Source of the DNA: Rhodococcus sp. 1168
GTDB taxonomy: Bacteria > Actinomycetota > Actinomycetes > Mycobacteriales > Mycobacteriaceae
Assembly: GCF_002091955.1 (NCBI RefSeq)
Contig: NZ_MKKY01000076.1
Span: 1 to 64,000 of the forward strand
Length of the DNA stretch: 64,000 bases
Direction: 5' to 3'
The position numbers were made by a program, and so were the translations under genes. This document shows positions 15,101 to 20,333 of this stretch, one piece after another. The notes beneath the pieces were generated by a model, which was not told where the DNA came from, did no database searches, and worked only from the letters and a program-made list of their open reading frames with translations. Within the stretch, counting starts at the first letter, position 1; each line of letters starts with the position of its first letter.

Positions 15101-15825
15101 GACAACGCCGTGGTGTCGATCTGACTGACGGGTGCGGGAGCCGCACTGCGCCCGGCCAGGCTCGTCACAGAGTCGATCCCCGCCACTCGATCCGCCCAGT
15201 ACTCGCGGTCGGTCTCGAAGCGAGTCGAGTCCCGATATGCAACGTCGAGGTCGTAGACCTTGGTCAGGTCCGAGGACAGATTCTTCTTCGGCTCGGTGCC
15301 GCTCACGGCGGCGGTGTAGAGCTCCGCAACGCGATTCATGAACGTGACCGCACCGAATCCGTCGAGCACCACGTGGTGGACGCGCTCGTACCAGAAAAAG
15401 AGGTCGTCTTCGAGCTGCAGCACCGTCGCGGCGATCAACCGGTCGGTGAGCATGTCTATCGGAGCGCTGTAGTCGGCGCGCATCCACGCGTGCGCTACTG
15501 CTCGCGGGTCATCCTCACCGCGTAGGTCGAGGTATCCGAGTTCGTCGTCGAGGGTGGGGTCGACGTATTGGCGCGGTTCAGCATCGACTTCGACGATACG
15601 AACGAACCCGGACTGCATCTCGAGCGCGGCTTCGGACGACACTCGCTGCAGAAGGTCGATGTCGAGAGCACCACGTAGTTCGACGTACTGCGCGATGTTT
15701 GCGGGAACGGACGGATCGACGTGTTGTGCGAACCACATCCCGAGCTGAGCAGGAGAGAGCGGAAACGACGACTCGCGGCCCCCCTGCGCATCCTGATCTG
15801 ATCCTGTCGAACCTAGCGGGTCCAA
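1..15825 (-). CDS. Giant non-ribosomal peptide synthetase, five C-A-PCP modules in window, 3' end beyond left edge
   Basis: A multimodular NRPS that activates amino acids as adenylates, loads them on carrier-protein phosphopantetheine arms and condenses them. The chosen start is TTG at 15825, preceded by AGAGAGG six bases upstream; from there 5275 codons run in frame to base 1. Core motifs of all five modules (C-domain HHxxxDG, A3 TSGSTG.PKG, YGPTE, PCP LGGNSL) read in this one frame. Each module is about 1060 residues, which leaves no room for epimerase domains, and no thioesterase is reached. The first C domain (FFWYER, then HHVVLDGFG) resembles the EntF/DhbF starter type, which can accept an aryl acid; this is inference, because no DHB or salicylate genes are visible. 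A TetR gene lies 380 bp upstream on the same strand. The protein must continue past the left edge because the fifth PCP is only just complete there. Confidence 0.95.
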   Translation of the reverse strand, partial: MDPLGSTGSDQDAQGGRESSFPLSPAQLGMWFAQHVDPSVPANIAQYVELRGALDIDLLQRVSSEAALEMQSGFVRIVEVDAEPRQYVDPTLDDELGYLDLRGEDDPRAVAHAWMRADYSAPIDMLTDRLIAATVLQLEDDLFFWYERVHHVVLDGFGAVTFMNRVAELYTAAVSGTEPKKNLSSDLTKVYDLDVAYRDSTRFETDREYWADRVAGIDSVTSLAGRSAAPAPVSQIDTTALSPLQGARIEELTTATGATLASVVISAFAAYLAQMTGREDVVLSLPVTARTTAVLRRSGGMVSNVVPLRLGVSRDTTVEELLARIGTEVTGALRHQRYRHEDIRRDAGGAGGQASFFGPWVNIMLFFSELRFGSMVGGINILSTGLIEDFGLNLYQSVAGSTTHVDFESNPNLYDSEESARNHARFTDFLDRFIAAGPSARVWDLELTTADERASVLQIWNETEHELVQRTLLSDFHARVDLDPESTALVYEGLSLTYGELGSRVSGLARMLIAKGVGPETLVGLSIRRSLDLIVAMYAIVEAGGAWVPLDPDHPADRTAYILDSAQPLCVLVVSRDGVELPAGTHTVQVDLLDYAALNSARVQERDLLSPLRLDNTAYVIYTSGSTGRPKGVAVTHAAIDNQLQWMRSEYELDSTDVYLQKTATTFDVSLWGFFLPLQVGATMVLATPDGHRDSVYVADKIAEHSVTVTDFVPSMLTVFVANAPIGTCGSLRHVFVIGEALPVETAAAFRELTDAGLHNLYGPTEAAVSVTYYESGVQDERTVPIGVPEWNTKALVLDGLLRPSPIGESGELYLAGVQLARGYVGRPDLSSDRFVANPFGSAGERMYRTGDLVRWRADGTIDYIGRTDFQVKFRGQRIELGEIETVLLAHQSISQAVALVVPTATGEQLVAYVVPGPGAALDAAEGAEFASRSLPSYMVPSAIVVLDALPLNTSGKLDRKALPEPVFSSAKKYRAPQTRVEYVVAGVFEDVLGASHVGLDEDFFELGGNSLIATQLVTRVGTALGIRLGVRELFEAPTVGALASRAETAIEQGSAGPPLTAGPRPDVLPLSLAQQRMWFLNRFDPDTAAYNLPFMVRLTGDVNEVALSQAFADVVARHETLRTVYPQVDDAPQQLILRTEDVLSDLSAATVDENSLATELVEFARGGFDVAVAAPIRIALFKISDTEYVLAMVLHHIAADGSSFGPLARDMMAAYEARSNGRAPAWAPLPIQYADYALWQRRLLGLESDSASLSAQQIEFWVQELDELPDQLDLPSDRPRPSVATNAGAKSRFTIDARIHHGLTTVARAHQASLFMVVQAAYAVLLSRLSGTTDISIGAPIAGRAHEQLDDIIGMFVNTLVLRARVEPHDSFDELLDQVRNTNLSAFAHADIPFERLVEVLNPARSTARHPLFQVALSLEKARVSELSFAGLQVTAQELDVPIAKFDLQLWLTEHQDDSGEPGRIEATFEYATDLFDASTIEGFADRFLRILEAIVADASVPLGAIDILAPDESEALTNIHGGRVESQRLLPEFLAAGVAVNPDGIAVHTSVETVTYRELDELTDRYARYLIDRGVGPESVVALAFPRSLEMVVSMWAVAKAGAAWVPVDPEHPVDRVRHMLSDSGALVGITSSTRVEELPGTCEWWAIDDAEFEAAVAGYPAVGVSDEDRTAPLRLDHPAYIIYTSGSTGLPKGVSVTHRGLSGLIDQSVDLYQVTPASRFLHVISPSFDPSVLEWALTASAGATLVVAPPSIIGGPELHRLLADVAVTHAIITPAVLGSVDPVGLDDLKLLSVGGEASAADLIARWAPGRRYFNAYGPTETTIVSTRGELFVGEPITVGRPVPGVGALILDSRLQPVPAGVAGELYLSGDAVARGYYKRAGLTSDRFVADPYGNAGSRMYRTGDIVRWTKDFAIEYVGRSDFQVKVRGFRIELGEIDAALETFPAVTFAATLGRETQSGQTALVSYVHGSVGIDKDELSKHVGRLLPNYMVPSVIVVLDQIPLTPIGKLDRRALPEPELGISFRQFRAPTTPIEETVATVFSDVLGVPVVGLDDDFFELGGNSLLATQVVSRLGVALDASVPVRMVFEASTVALLAVRVEQAAGEGGRTPLVASTRPEHVPLSLAQQRMWFLNRFDTDSTAYNIPFALRLTGELDVAALQVAIMDVIDRHESLRTVYPDTADGPRQCILDAAQTVPNLMPIQTSAADIQRQVFALASTTFDVTVNVPIQARLFEIGPREHVVAMVVHHISADGWSMGPLARDIMIAYAARTAWEHPAWLPLAVQYADYSLWQRAVLGSEKDSTSLISSQVRYWADMLAGLPDQLDLPTDHPRPSRQSYKGSSVRFEIPAHMHRELSLLAHAHNASLFMVVHGALAVLLSRLSGTNDIAIGTPVAGRGDAALDDLVGMFVNTLVLRTDVDASTSFSEQIGRAREVALGAFGHADLPFERLVEVLNPTRSQARHPLFQVMLSFENLTRTHVELPGLSVDSVALDAEVAKFDLQLNVVESIGDDGRGQGMSAEFTYAIDLFDAETVRSFASRFVRILETVVADSSVAVGDIDLLDTGERERVVSTWNRTRHDVAPGLTLVDLFDCQVEATPEASALVYEDETLTYSEFDSRANRLARHLISIGVGPDMLVGLAIGRSVELLVGMYAIVKAGAGYVPVDPTQPTERNEYIIATASPVCVLSTTRDHLELGDIDVIDIDTLDVDGYSNAPVSDDDRVRPLRESNTAYAIFTSGSTGRPKGVAVAHSAIVNRLLWMQNEYPIDAADVVLQKTPSTFDVSVWEFFWALQNGASVVIAAPDGHRDAAYLLELVQREQVSVAHFVPSMLAVFVPEVEVRRAAGGSLRLVFASGEALAPTTAQSLRRALPRVALHNLYGPTEAAVDVTYHPVSDVDTVVMPIGMPVWNTSVFVLDARLSPVPVGVAGELYLAGAQLARGYVGRPDLTADRFVADPFAQSGSRMYRTGDVVRWNRGGELEYIGRSDSQVKLRGLRIELGEIEAVLLENTSIQQAAVSVRGEQLVAYVVTAPDTDLRPVREMLALRLAEYMVPSVFVPLAEFPLGATGKLDRRALPDPVHVQREYREPVSPTEQAVARVFAEALDATEVGLDDDFFELGGNSLIATRVVTRLGAALDAEIGVRTLFENPSVDALARALAERAGAGRRKPLVPQVRPELVPLSLAQQRMWFLNRFDTASGVNNIPVAVRLSGLLDRQALNVTVADVLERHESLRTIFPEVDGSGHQLILPTSQVIPDLAPIEISGDDIFSVLEDVATTGFDVTVEVPLRARLFEISPTEHLLVLVVHHISTDGFSMGPLTRDIMTAYIARSEGVQPNWLPLPVQYADYSLWQRDMLGHESDPESLLARQQHYWQSALAGIPAQLDLPVDHPRPAIASNQGAGVSFLVDQGTVDVLNDLAHRHTSSLFMVMHSAFAVLLARLSGTEDIVVGTPVAGRGESALDDLIGMFVNTLVLRTPVDRRARFDEVLAATRTTDLQAFANADVPFERLVEVLNPARSQARHPLFQVMLSFQNMELTNLELPGLSVSMVDFETKGSKFDLQLTISQKTDEHGTDAGLSCLFTYATDLFDAATVEAMAARFQRILRAIEVDPAIIVGDIDFQEPEEYNRLVRTVNDTEHAVDDTQTLASLFDAQVGRTPNAPALVLASETDAPSPVLTYAEFDARANALARYLVGRGVGPESTVGLVARRSFELLIGMYAIIKSGAAYVPLDPDQPASRNEHILATARPVLVLATEETANSITADAPICVFDKLDLSNVSAAAITDTDRTRPLRPDNPAYLIFTSGSTGLPKGVSISHRAVVNQMLWRQETYRLTGSDVSIQQTPATFDVSVWEFFWGLENGASLVIAPHDAHRDPGRITRIIEREQVTLAHFVPSVLSVYATDVDTDACRSLRMLFVAGEAFTPSAAARVRRVFPDVALHNLYGPAETTVYVTHHAATDVDAETVPIGVPLWNTQVYVLDERLHSVPAGVLGELYIGGVQLARGYAGRADLSAERFVANPFGENGARLYRTGDLVRWNATGELEYVGRSDFQVKLRGQRVELGEIESSVRGGTENVGDAVVVVYSDEHAGDRLIAYVVPRPGHVVDTESLRATVKMSLPSYMVPSAFVTLDAFPLNASGKLDRRALPVPSAEVTQFRAPVTPIEEIVARIFADVLGTERVGLDDDFFELGGNSLVAMQLVSRLGTALDSSVGVRELFENSTVGALASSVERKAGTGGRKALGPQARPSLIPLSLAQQRMWFLNRFDPESAVNNIPAAIRLTGALDVAALAAAVGDLTSRHESLRTVYPDHDGSGYQKILSVGGVTLDLTPVDVSAEDLPRRMYELAATGFDVTLHVPFRTQLFRIGAHEHVLMFVAHHIAADGFSRSPLARDVMTAYVARSEGHDPGWPMLEVQYADFAIWQREVLGSESDPGSLLAQQETFWRDALAGLPDEVTLPTDRPRRETASGHGAVVSFDVTADVHRRLSALARENNASLFMVVHSAVAVLLARMSATDDIAIGTPIAGRGDAALDDVIGMFVNTLVLRTDVDAAMTFSELLATAREVDLAAFAHSDIPFERLVEVLNPERSQARHPLVQVLLAFQNIQPTEFDLPGLTVSSVDVDAATARADLQLTVTESASVDGNPDGLRVFWTYATDLYDRGTVEEFGARLLRVLDAVVADSSVVVGDIDVLGVEERELVTSTWAGVDGVDPSVSTLAELFDLQVVRAPQSTAVVFGDERLSYRELDDRSNRLARLLMSAGVGPESLVAVALPRSVDLVVVLLAVVKAGGGYVPVDPTNPAERIAYVLADAAPAVLVSWSGREFSVPVGLDCVEIDAVDLSVFGSSAVADVERVRPLRPTDVAYVIYTSGSTGRPKGVVVPHVAVARLMANTDGLFEFGSDDVWTLFHSYAFDFSVWELWGPLLHGGTLVVVDYFTSRSPEAFRELLIRENVTVLNQTPSAFYQLAEVDRVGAAGEGTLQLRYVIFGGEALELRRLSGWFDRYGDSGPELVNMYGITETTVHVSHRRIDRELVSSASGSVVGGAIPGLRVYVLDSRLEPVPVGVTGEMYVAGGTLARGYLGRTDLTATRFLANPFSGTAAHAGGSLMYRTGDVARWSNEGDLEFVGRVDDQVKIRGFRIELGEIESGVLGQDSVGQVAVVVRADRHDAPQLVAYVVPVVGSSIDVQALRGEVAAVLPEYMVPSAFVVVSEIPLTVNGKLDRRALPEPVFEVREFRAPTTPIEEIVAEVFADLLGVPRVGVDDDFFELGGNSLIATQ
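3100..6315 (-). other. NRPS module 4 (C-A-PCP), Ser-like pocket with changes
   Basis: C motif HHISTDG lies near 5890-5910, A3 (FTSGSTGLPK) near 4390-4430 and PCP LGGNSL near 3245-3265. Pocket residues read as D-V-W-H-F-A-L-V-Y plus the A10 Lys. This is close to serine codes, but Ser301 is Ala and Asp331 is Tyr. The usually invariant A5 motif YGPTE reads YGPAE. The substrate may be Ser or a related small residue. Confidence 0.7.
6315..9480 (-). other. NRPS module 3 (C-A-PCP), predicted L-Ser
   Basis: C motif HHISADG lies near 9050-9075, A3 at 7575-7620 and PCP LGGNSL near 6455-6475. Pocket residues read as D-V-W-H-F-S-L-V-D plus the A10 Lys, identical to the serine code known from EntF. The Ser call rests on established A-domain code rules applied by eye. 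Confidence 0.8.
9480..12650 (-). other. NRPS module 2 (C-A-PCP), substrate not assigned
   Basis: C motif HHIAADG lies near 12220-12245, A3 (YTSGSTGLPK) at 10741-10785 and PCP LGGNSL near 9620-9640. Pocket residues read as D-P-L-I-S-G-A-I-V plus the A10 Lys. I do not know a characterised code matching this, and the alignment around position 278 is less certain than in the other modules. Confidence 0.7.
12650..15825 (-). other. NRPS module 1 (C-A-PCP), EntF/DhbF-like C domain
   Basis: The C domain starts within 20 residues of the protein N-terminus, with HHVVLDG near 15352-15372. A3 lies near 13922-13960 and the PCP LGGNSL near 12790-12807. Pocket residues read by alignment to GrsA positions 235-331 are D-V-W-D-F-I-L-V-S, with the A10 Lys present. 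This keeps the DVW..F.L.V frame of Ser-type pockets but has Asp at position 278, so I do not assign a substrate. Confidence 0.75.
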
Positions 15826-16205
15826 TCGAAGCCTCTCTTTCCCACAATCACACGCCCCTGATCGACTTCTGAATGCAGAGTTCGATCAAGCACCTAATAC
15901 AACAGTCTCATTCTTCGCTGCGCAGTCGAAAAGAACGCACACCGATCAGAGCCAAGTTACCTTGCAGTACATCTCCGAATCCGGTTGCGATCGTTACATC
16001 TGCTTACTGATCCGCTGGGCCCCCGCCGGCGACATCGATACGGTCGGCCGAACGCTCGGCAGTATGCACGAGCCGGCGATCTGAGATCACGCCACCGTTC
16101 TTCTTTCCTGAATTCGGCACCGGTCCAATCTACAGTGCTGCCGACGATCGACTCCAACTCGGCGAGGCCTGTGCAGGCATCCGCCAGTGTTGCCATCCCG
16201 CGAGA
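15826..16205. other. Intergenic region upstream of the NRPS, no gene recognised
   Basis: These 380 bases lie between the TetR stop and the NRPS TTG start. Only a short, poorly convincing minus-strand frame (79 codons from 16196) is open here. No IdeR-type iron box (TTAGGTTAGGCTAACCTAA-like) was found by eye. The region presumably carries the NRPS promoter. Confidence 0.5.
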
Positions 16206-16820
16206 CTATCGAGTACCACCGACAATTCTCCGTGCGATCGTCAGATACACCGCTGCGAGTTCCGGCGCTGAAAGTGGACCGTCGGGCCGATACCATCCCG
16301 CAATGCCGACGCACAGTGTCGTCACCGCCCGAGAGGCGTCCGCGGGATGCTCGGTGGTGAAATCGCCCGACTCGACGCCGTCGCGGACGATTGTGTCGAG
16401 CATGCGCTGCTGTTCGTCACGTTGGGCGATGTACTCACGGCGGTTGTCTGCTTCGAGGCTGCGGATCTCGGTCGATCCGATGAACGCTTGATCCCGGCGA
16501 TACATGTGGAACAGGAGCAACGAGGTGACGACAGCATCGAACCGTGCGCTGGGCGAGTTCCCAGCTTCAGATTCGGCGATCCTGGACCGTTGGAGCAAAT
16601 CGGCCATGGCGGCCTTCATCAGCCCCACCAGAAGGGCCTGCTTCGACGGAAAATGGTGATACAACCCTGGCACGGACAGTCCGGCGCGTGCTGCGATCTC
16701 ACGCACCGAAGCCCCGTCGTAGCCCTGCTCGACGAACGCAGCGAGGGCTGCGGCCAGCGGCACGGAGAGCACCGAGCCCTCGTAGATGCGCCAACGACCT
16801 CGCTCCGCATCTCCCATCAT
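16206..16820 (-). CDS. TetR/AcrR-family transcriptional regulator
   Basis: A 204-residue repressor-type protein. Its N-terminal helix-turn-helix at about residues 30-60 reads VREIAARAGLSVPGLYHHF, followed by SKQALL, the typical TetR DNA-binding segment. The C-terminal ligand domain is helical and unspecific. The ATG overlaps the TGA of the upstream amidohydrolase (ATGATGA), so the two are translationally coupled; a second ATG three bases further in is equally possible. It is the last gene before the NRPS on the same strand and could control the amidohydrolase/ligase group, the NRPS, or both. No operator was identified. Confidence 0.88.
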   Translation of the reverse strand: MMGDAERGRWRIYEGSVLSVPLAAALAAFVEQGYDGASVREIAARAGLSVPGLYHHFPSKQALLVGLMKAAMADLLQRSRIAESEAGNSPSARFDAVVTSLLLFHMYRRDQAFIGSTEIRSLEADNRREYIAQRDEQQRMLDTIVRDGVESGDFTTEHPADASRAVTTLCVGIAGWYRPDGPLSAPELAAVYLTIARRIVGGTR

Positions 16821-18274
16821 GTTGTCCCAGCCTGCCCGAAAGTGGCCATGCCTGCGCGAACAGTGGCCAGAATCGGATCCGCGCGCAGGTCGTGGTTTCC
16901 CAGACTCGCGGGGTGTTCGGCCAGTATCACCAGATCCGCCACATCCCCGATCTCGACCGAACTACGGCCACCACACGCCGCAGCCAAGGCGATGTCCAAC
17001 GGGAGCGCCTCCTCGACCTGCCACGGCCGGCGGTCATCGTCGGTACGCCACACGGCATCGGCAACGGCATCGAGCGGCGACGGCGAGCTGACCGGGGCGT
17101 CGGAGCCGAACAGCAGCTCTACGCCCGCTCGATGTAGCGAGGCGTACGGGTAGGAGATCGAGGCTCGACCGCTCCACAGCTCGTCGGCGACGTCACGGTC
17201 GCTCATCGCATGCTGAGGCTGGATGGAGGCTGCGACGCCTGCCGCGGCGAACCGCTGCACGTCTGCAGGCAGGACCTGTTGCGCATGCTCGATCCGCCCG
17301 CCGGTTCCGATGGCCTCGAACGCGTCCAGTGCGAGTGAGTTCGCACGGTCACCGATAGCGTGAACAGCCGGCTCGATTCCGCCTTCGGATGCCTGTCGCA
17401 TCAGTGCGCGTAGGTCTGCGGGTGTCTCGAGAAGTAGGCCGGTTCCGGAACCATCGGGATACGCGTCGTGACAACAAGCGGTTCGGGTGTTCAGTGAACC
17501 GTCGAACATCACCTTCAGCGGGCCGAGTGAAAGATGCCGCCCGTCACCGATGCGATCACCGGTCCTCGCGCCGAGGTACAACTCGTGTTCGAGCCATTCC
17601 GGCCACACCGCGATGGTCACGTCGACGGATGACTGCCCGACGTCGGCGCGACGCAGCCAGACAGCTCTGTTGTCCGCGTACTCGAAATCGGTCACGGCGG
17701 TGATGCCTCGTCGAGCCAATTCGGCGGTGGCGTCGAGGACGCTGTGATCACCGTGCTCGGTATCGGCCAGTCGGTCGAGAGCACCGAGGCCCTCCATACA
17801 GTCGTGATCGCGCAACATCCCCGTCGGATGATCGATGGACAGTTCGGCCAGAAGTGCCGGACTGAGCCACAGCGTGTGCAGATCCATGCTCGTGATCGCC
17901 ACGAGCCGGTTCGGTAGAGCCCTCTGAAGCACGTCCTTGTGTGGCACGTCGGGCCACAGCGCGTCCCGAAAACCTTGGGCGCGCAGTATCCCGTGCCCGT
18001 ACCGCTCCTCGGAGTGCACAAGGATGTCCACGACGGCAGCGGCAGAATCTGATTCCGAGACATCGATCCGCGTCAACGATGCGGCCCACTGCGTCAGATG
18101 CACGTGATTGTCCACGAAACTGGGCAACAGCGCCCCTCCCCGACCGTCGAGGATCTCACCCTCGACAGCGCGCGAAGCACCCCCGGACGGGGTCACCTCG
18201 GCGATCCGACCACCGACCGTCTGCACTTCGAAGGTCGGGCCGCCCGCGGCGAGAACCACGTTTCTGATCAGCAC
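16817..18274 (-). CDS. Amidohydrolase family protein (YtcJ-like, amidohydrolase 3)
   Basis: A 485-residue cytosolic metal-dependent hydrolase of the YtcJ-like group. Visible features are the N-terminal beta-sandwich ending in the metal motif NHVHLT (about residues 57-62), a later HAIGDRANSLALDAF segment (about 295-310), IEHAQ with its metal-ligand His, and the C-terminal FGSDAPV motif with the catalytic Asp. The natural substrate of this family is generally unknown. It overlaps the TetR gene by four bases and is 73 bp downstream of the acetoacetyl-CoA synthetase gene, in the same direction, so the three are probably one operon. Confidence 0.88.
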   Translation of the reverse strand: MLIRNVVLAAGGPTFEVQTVGGRIAEVTPSGGASRAVEGEILDGRGGALLPSFVDNHVHLTQWAASLTRIDVSESDSAAAVVDILVHSEERYGHGILRAQGFRDALWPDVPHKDVLQRALPNRLVAITSMDLHTLWLSPALLAELSIDHPTGMLRDHDCMEGLGALDRLADTEHGDHSVLDATAELARRGITAVTDFEYADNRAVWLRRADVGQSSVDVTIAVWPEWLEHELYLGARTGDRIGDGRHLSLGPLKVMFDGSLNTRTACCHDAYPDGSGTGLLLETPADLRALMRQASEGGIEPAVHAIGDRANSLALDAFEAIGTGGRIEHAQQVLPADVQRFAAAGVAASIQPQHAMSDRDVADELWSGRASISYPYASLHRAGVELLFGSDAPVSSPSPLDAVADAVWRTDDDRRPWQVEEALPLDIALAAACGGRSSVEIGDVADLVILAEHPASLGNHDLRADPILATVRAGMATFGQAGTT

Positions 18275-18347
18275 CTCCGGACTCTAGAACACTCTTGCCG
18301 TGAAAGCGTGGGCCGGCCGTGCGGGAACCTCCGACGAAGGTGAAGCA

Positions 18348-20333
18348 TCAGCGGCTGTGGTCTCGTCCACGTTCAACGAACCAATCCACCAGATCCGGTG
18401 CATCGACGGCCGATCGTTCGAGAATGCGAGCGGCGTCATCGCCCTGAAAGATCCGTTTGAGCGGGACCTCGAGCTTCTTCCCCGTCCTGGTGTGTGGGAT
18501 TCCGGGCGCGGCGATGATCTCGTCGGGGACATGCCGAGGCGACGCGTGCTCCCGGATGACCGCCTTGATCCGTTCTCGTAGCGGCTCATCGAGTTCGGCA
18601 CCCTCGGCCAGCACTACGAACAACGGCATCCAATAGCTACCGTCACCGGATTCGATACCGAGGACGAGGGATTCGACCACTTCGGGTAGGGATTCGACGG
18701 CCTGGTAGATGTCGGCACTACCCATTCGAATCCCGTTGCGGTTCAATGTCGAATCGGAACGTCCGTGAACGATGACGCTGCCATGATCGGTGACGGTAAT
18801 CCAGTCTCCGTGGCGCCACACCCCTTCGAAGGTATCGAAATACGCGTCTTGATAGCGTGATCCGTCCTCGTCGTTCCAGAACCGGGTAGGCATCGACGGC
18901 ATCGGCTCGGTGACGACGAGTTCGCCTACCTCGCCGATCACCGAGCGACCATTCTCGTCGTACGCGGCAAGCGCGACGCCGAGGTAGGGAGCTGACAGTT
19001 CGCCCGGCCAGACCGGTACCGTGCGCACCCCACCCGCGAACGCCGAGACCACGTCGGTCCCACCCGAGATCGAGAAGACCGGGACGTCACGGCTGATGTT
19101 GTCCGCCAACCAAATCGACGATGTGGCCGGCAGAGAGGACCCGGTGATCCCGATCGCCCGCAGCGCACCGAGGTCGTGATCTTCACCTGGATGTGATCCC
19201 GCCTTGATACAGGACAGCACGTACCCCGGGCTCGTTCCCAGGAAGGTGACCTTTTGTGCAGCAGCGATCTTCCACAGAGCATCGGCCGTCGGGAAGCCCG
19301 GGCTACCGGACGAAGTAACAATGGTGGCGCCGACGAGGAGGCCTGCCACCTGAAAATTCCACATCATCCAACTGGGGCTCGTGTACCAGAAGAAAGTGTC
19401 GTTCGGTCCGATATCAGATTGCAGTCCAACGGATTTGAGATGTTCGAGCAGGACTCCACCATGACTGTGCACGATCCCCTTGGGCAAACCCGTGGTACCC
19501 GAGGAGAACACTATCCACAGCGGGTGGTCGAAAGGAACAGGAACACTGGTCCACACGCACTCGCCGGCAATGGCCTCGTCCCAGGTGATCGATCCTGCAG
19601 TGACATGCTCGCCGACCTGGACGACGAGATCGACCGTCGGCAAGTTCTCACGCAACGCGCTCACGTCCGCAGTCTTGTCGTGGAATTTGCCGCCGTAGGA
19701 GTAACCATCGGAGCTGATCAACACCTTGGGATCCAGTTGCCCCAAGCGATCCGATGCGGCAGATGCGGAGTAGTCCTGTCCGCACGCCGACCACACCGCG
19801 CCGATACTCGCCACCGCAAGGAACGCGATCACGGTCTCGGGAATGTTGGGAAGGTAGCCGACAACGCGGTCCCCCTTCGCTACTCCCCGGGTCTTCAACG
19901 TCTCTGCCAGCGATGCTGCCTGCCGAGCCAACTCCTGCCAGGAGAGTCGGGTGATCGTTCCGTCCTCGTGTGCGTGGACGATCGCAGGACGATCGGTTCG
20001 GATATGTCGCTCGACCTGGTCGACGTAGTTCAGCGTGGCGCCGGTAAACCACTGTGCCCCCGGCATATCGGTCGATTCGAGAATTGAAGTGGGTCGATCG
20101 GTGGCGATGACGTCGAAGTAATCCCACACCGCGCGCCAGAAATCGGGGAGATTGTCGGTGGACCATGTCCACAGCGATCGATAGTCGGTCAGGTCGAGAG
20201 CGTGCCGCCGTTGGACGTAGCGCTGAAAGTCCGTGATGCGAGCATTCTCGATGTCCTCGGTCGACGGCGTCCACTGCGTATCGGTCATATGATCCAGTAT
20301 TCCCGACGGCGCCCGATCCGCGTCATGGGTCAC
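18348..20333 (-). CDS. aacS: Acetoacetyl-CoA synthetase
   Basis: A 661-residue ATP-dependent ligase converting acetoacetate plus CoA to acetoacetyl-CoA, a cytosolic route for ketone-body use. The ANL-superfamily P-loop reads FSSGTTGLPKGIVHSHGG at about residue 280, and the C-terminal catalytic Lys region reads HTRTGKKLEVPLKR. The length and the N-terminal extension with WRAVWDYFDV fit AacS rather than medium-chain ligases. The GTG start at 20333 overlaps the upstream fadD stop; an ATG 45 bases further in (20288, MTDTQW) is the alternative start. Cotranscribed with the FadD-like gene. Confidence 0.9.
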   Translation of the reverse strand: MTHDADRAPSGILDHMTDTQWTPSTEDIENARITDFQRYVQRRHALDLTDYRSLWTWSTDNLPDFWRAVWDYFDVIATDRPTSILESTDMPGAQWFTGATLNYVDQVERHIRTDRPAIVHAHEDGTITRLSWQELARQAASLAETLKTRGVAKGDRVVGYLPNIPETVIAFLAVASIGAVWSACGQDYSASAASDRLGQLDPKVLISSDGYSYGGKFHDKTADVSALRENLPTVDLVVQVGEHVTAGSITWDEAIAGECVWTSVPVPFDHPLWIVFSSGTTGLPKGIVHSHGGVLLEHLKSVGLQSDIGPNDTFFWYTSPSWMMWNFQVAGLLVGATIVTSSGSPGFPTADALWKIAAAQKVTFLGTSPGYVLSCIKAGSHPGEDHDLGALRAIGITGSSLPATSSIWLADNISRDVPVFSISGGTDVVSAFAGGVRTVPVWPGELSAPYLGVALAAYDENGRSVIGEVGELVVTEPMPSMPTRFWNDEDGSRYQDAYFDTFEGVWRHGDWITVTDHGSVIVHGRSDSTLNRNGIRMGSADIYQAVESLPEVVESLVLGIESGDGSYWMPLFVVLAEGAELDEPLRERIKAVIREHASPRHVPDEIIAAPGIPHTRTGKKLEVPLKRIFQGDDAARILERSAVDAPDLVDWFVERGRDHSR

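Noticed and set aside
15957-16196. 79-codon minus-strand frame between TetR and the NRPS
   Set aside because: Only the first 25 residues look protein-like; the rest is Arg-rich and without homology signs.
15826-16205. IdeR/DmdR iron box upstream of the NRPS
   Set aside because: Searched by eye on both strands; only a weak half-site (TTAGGTGC) was seen, not enough to claim iron control.
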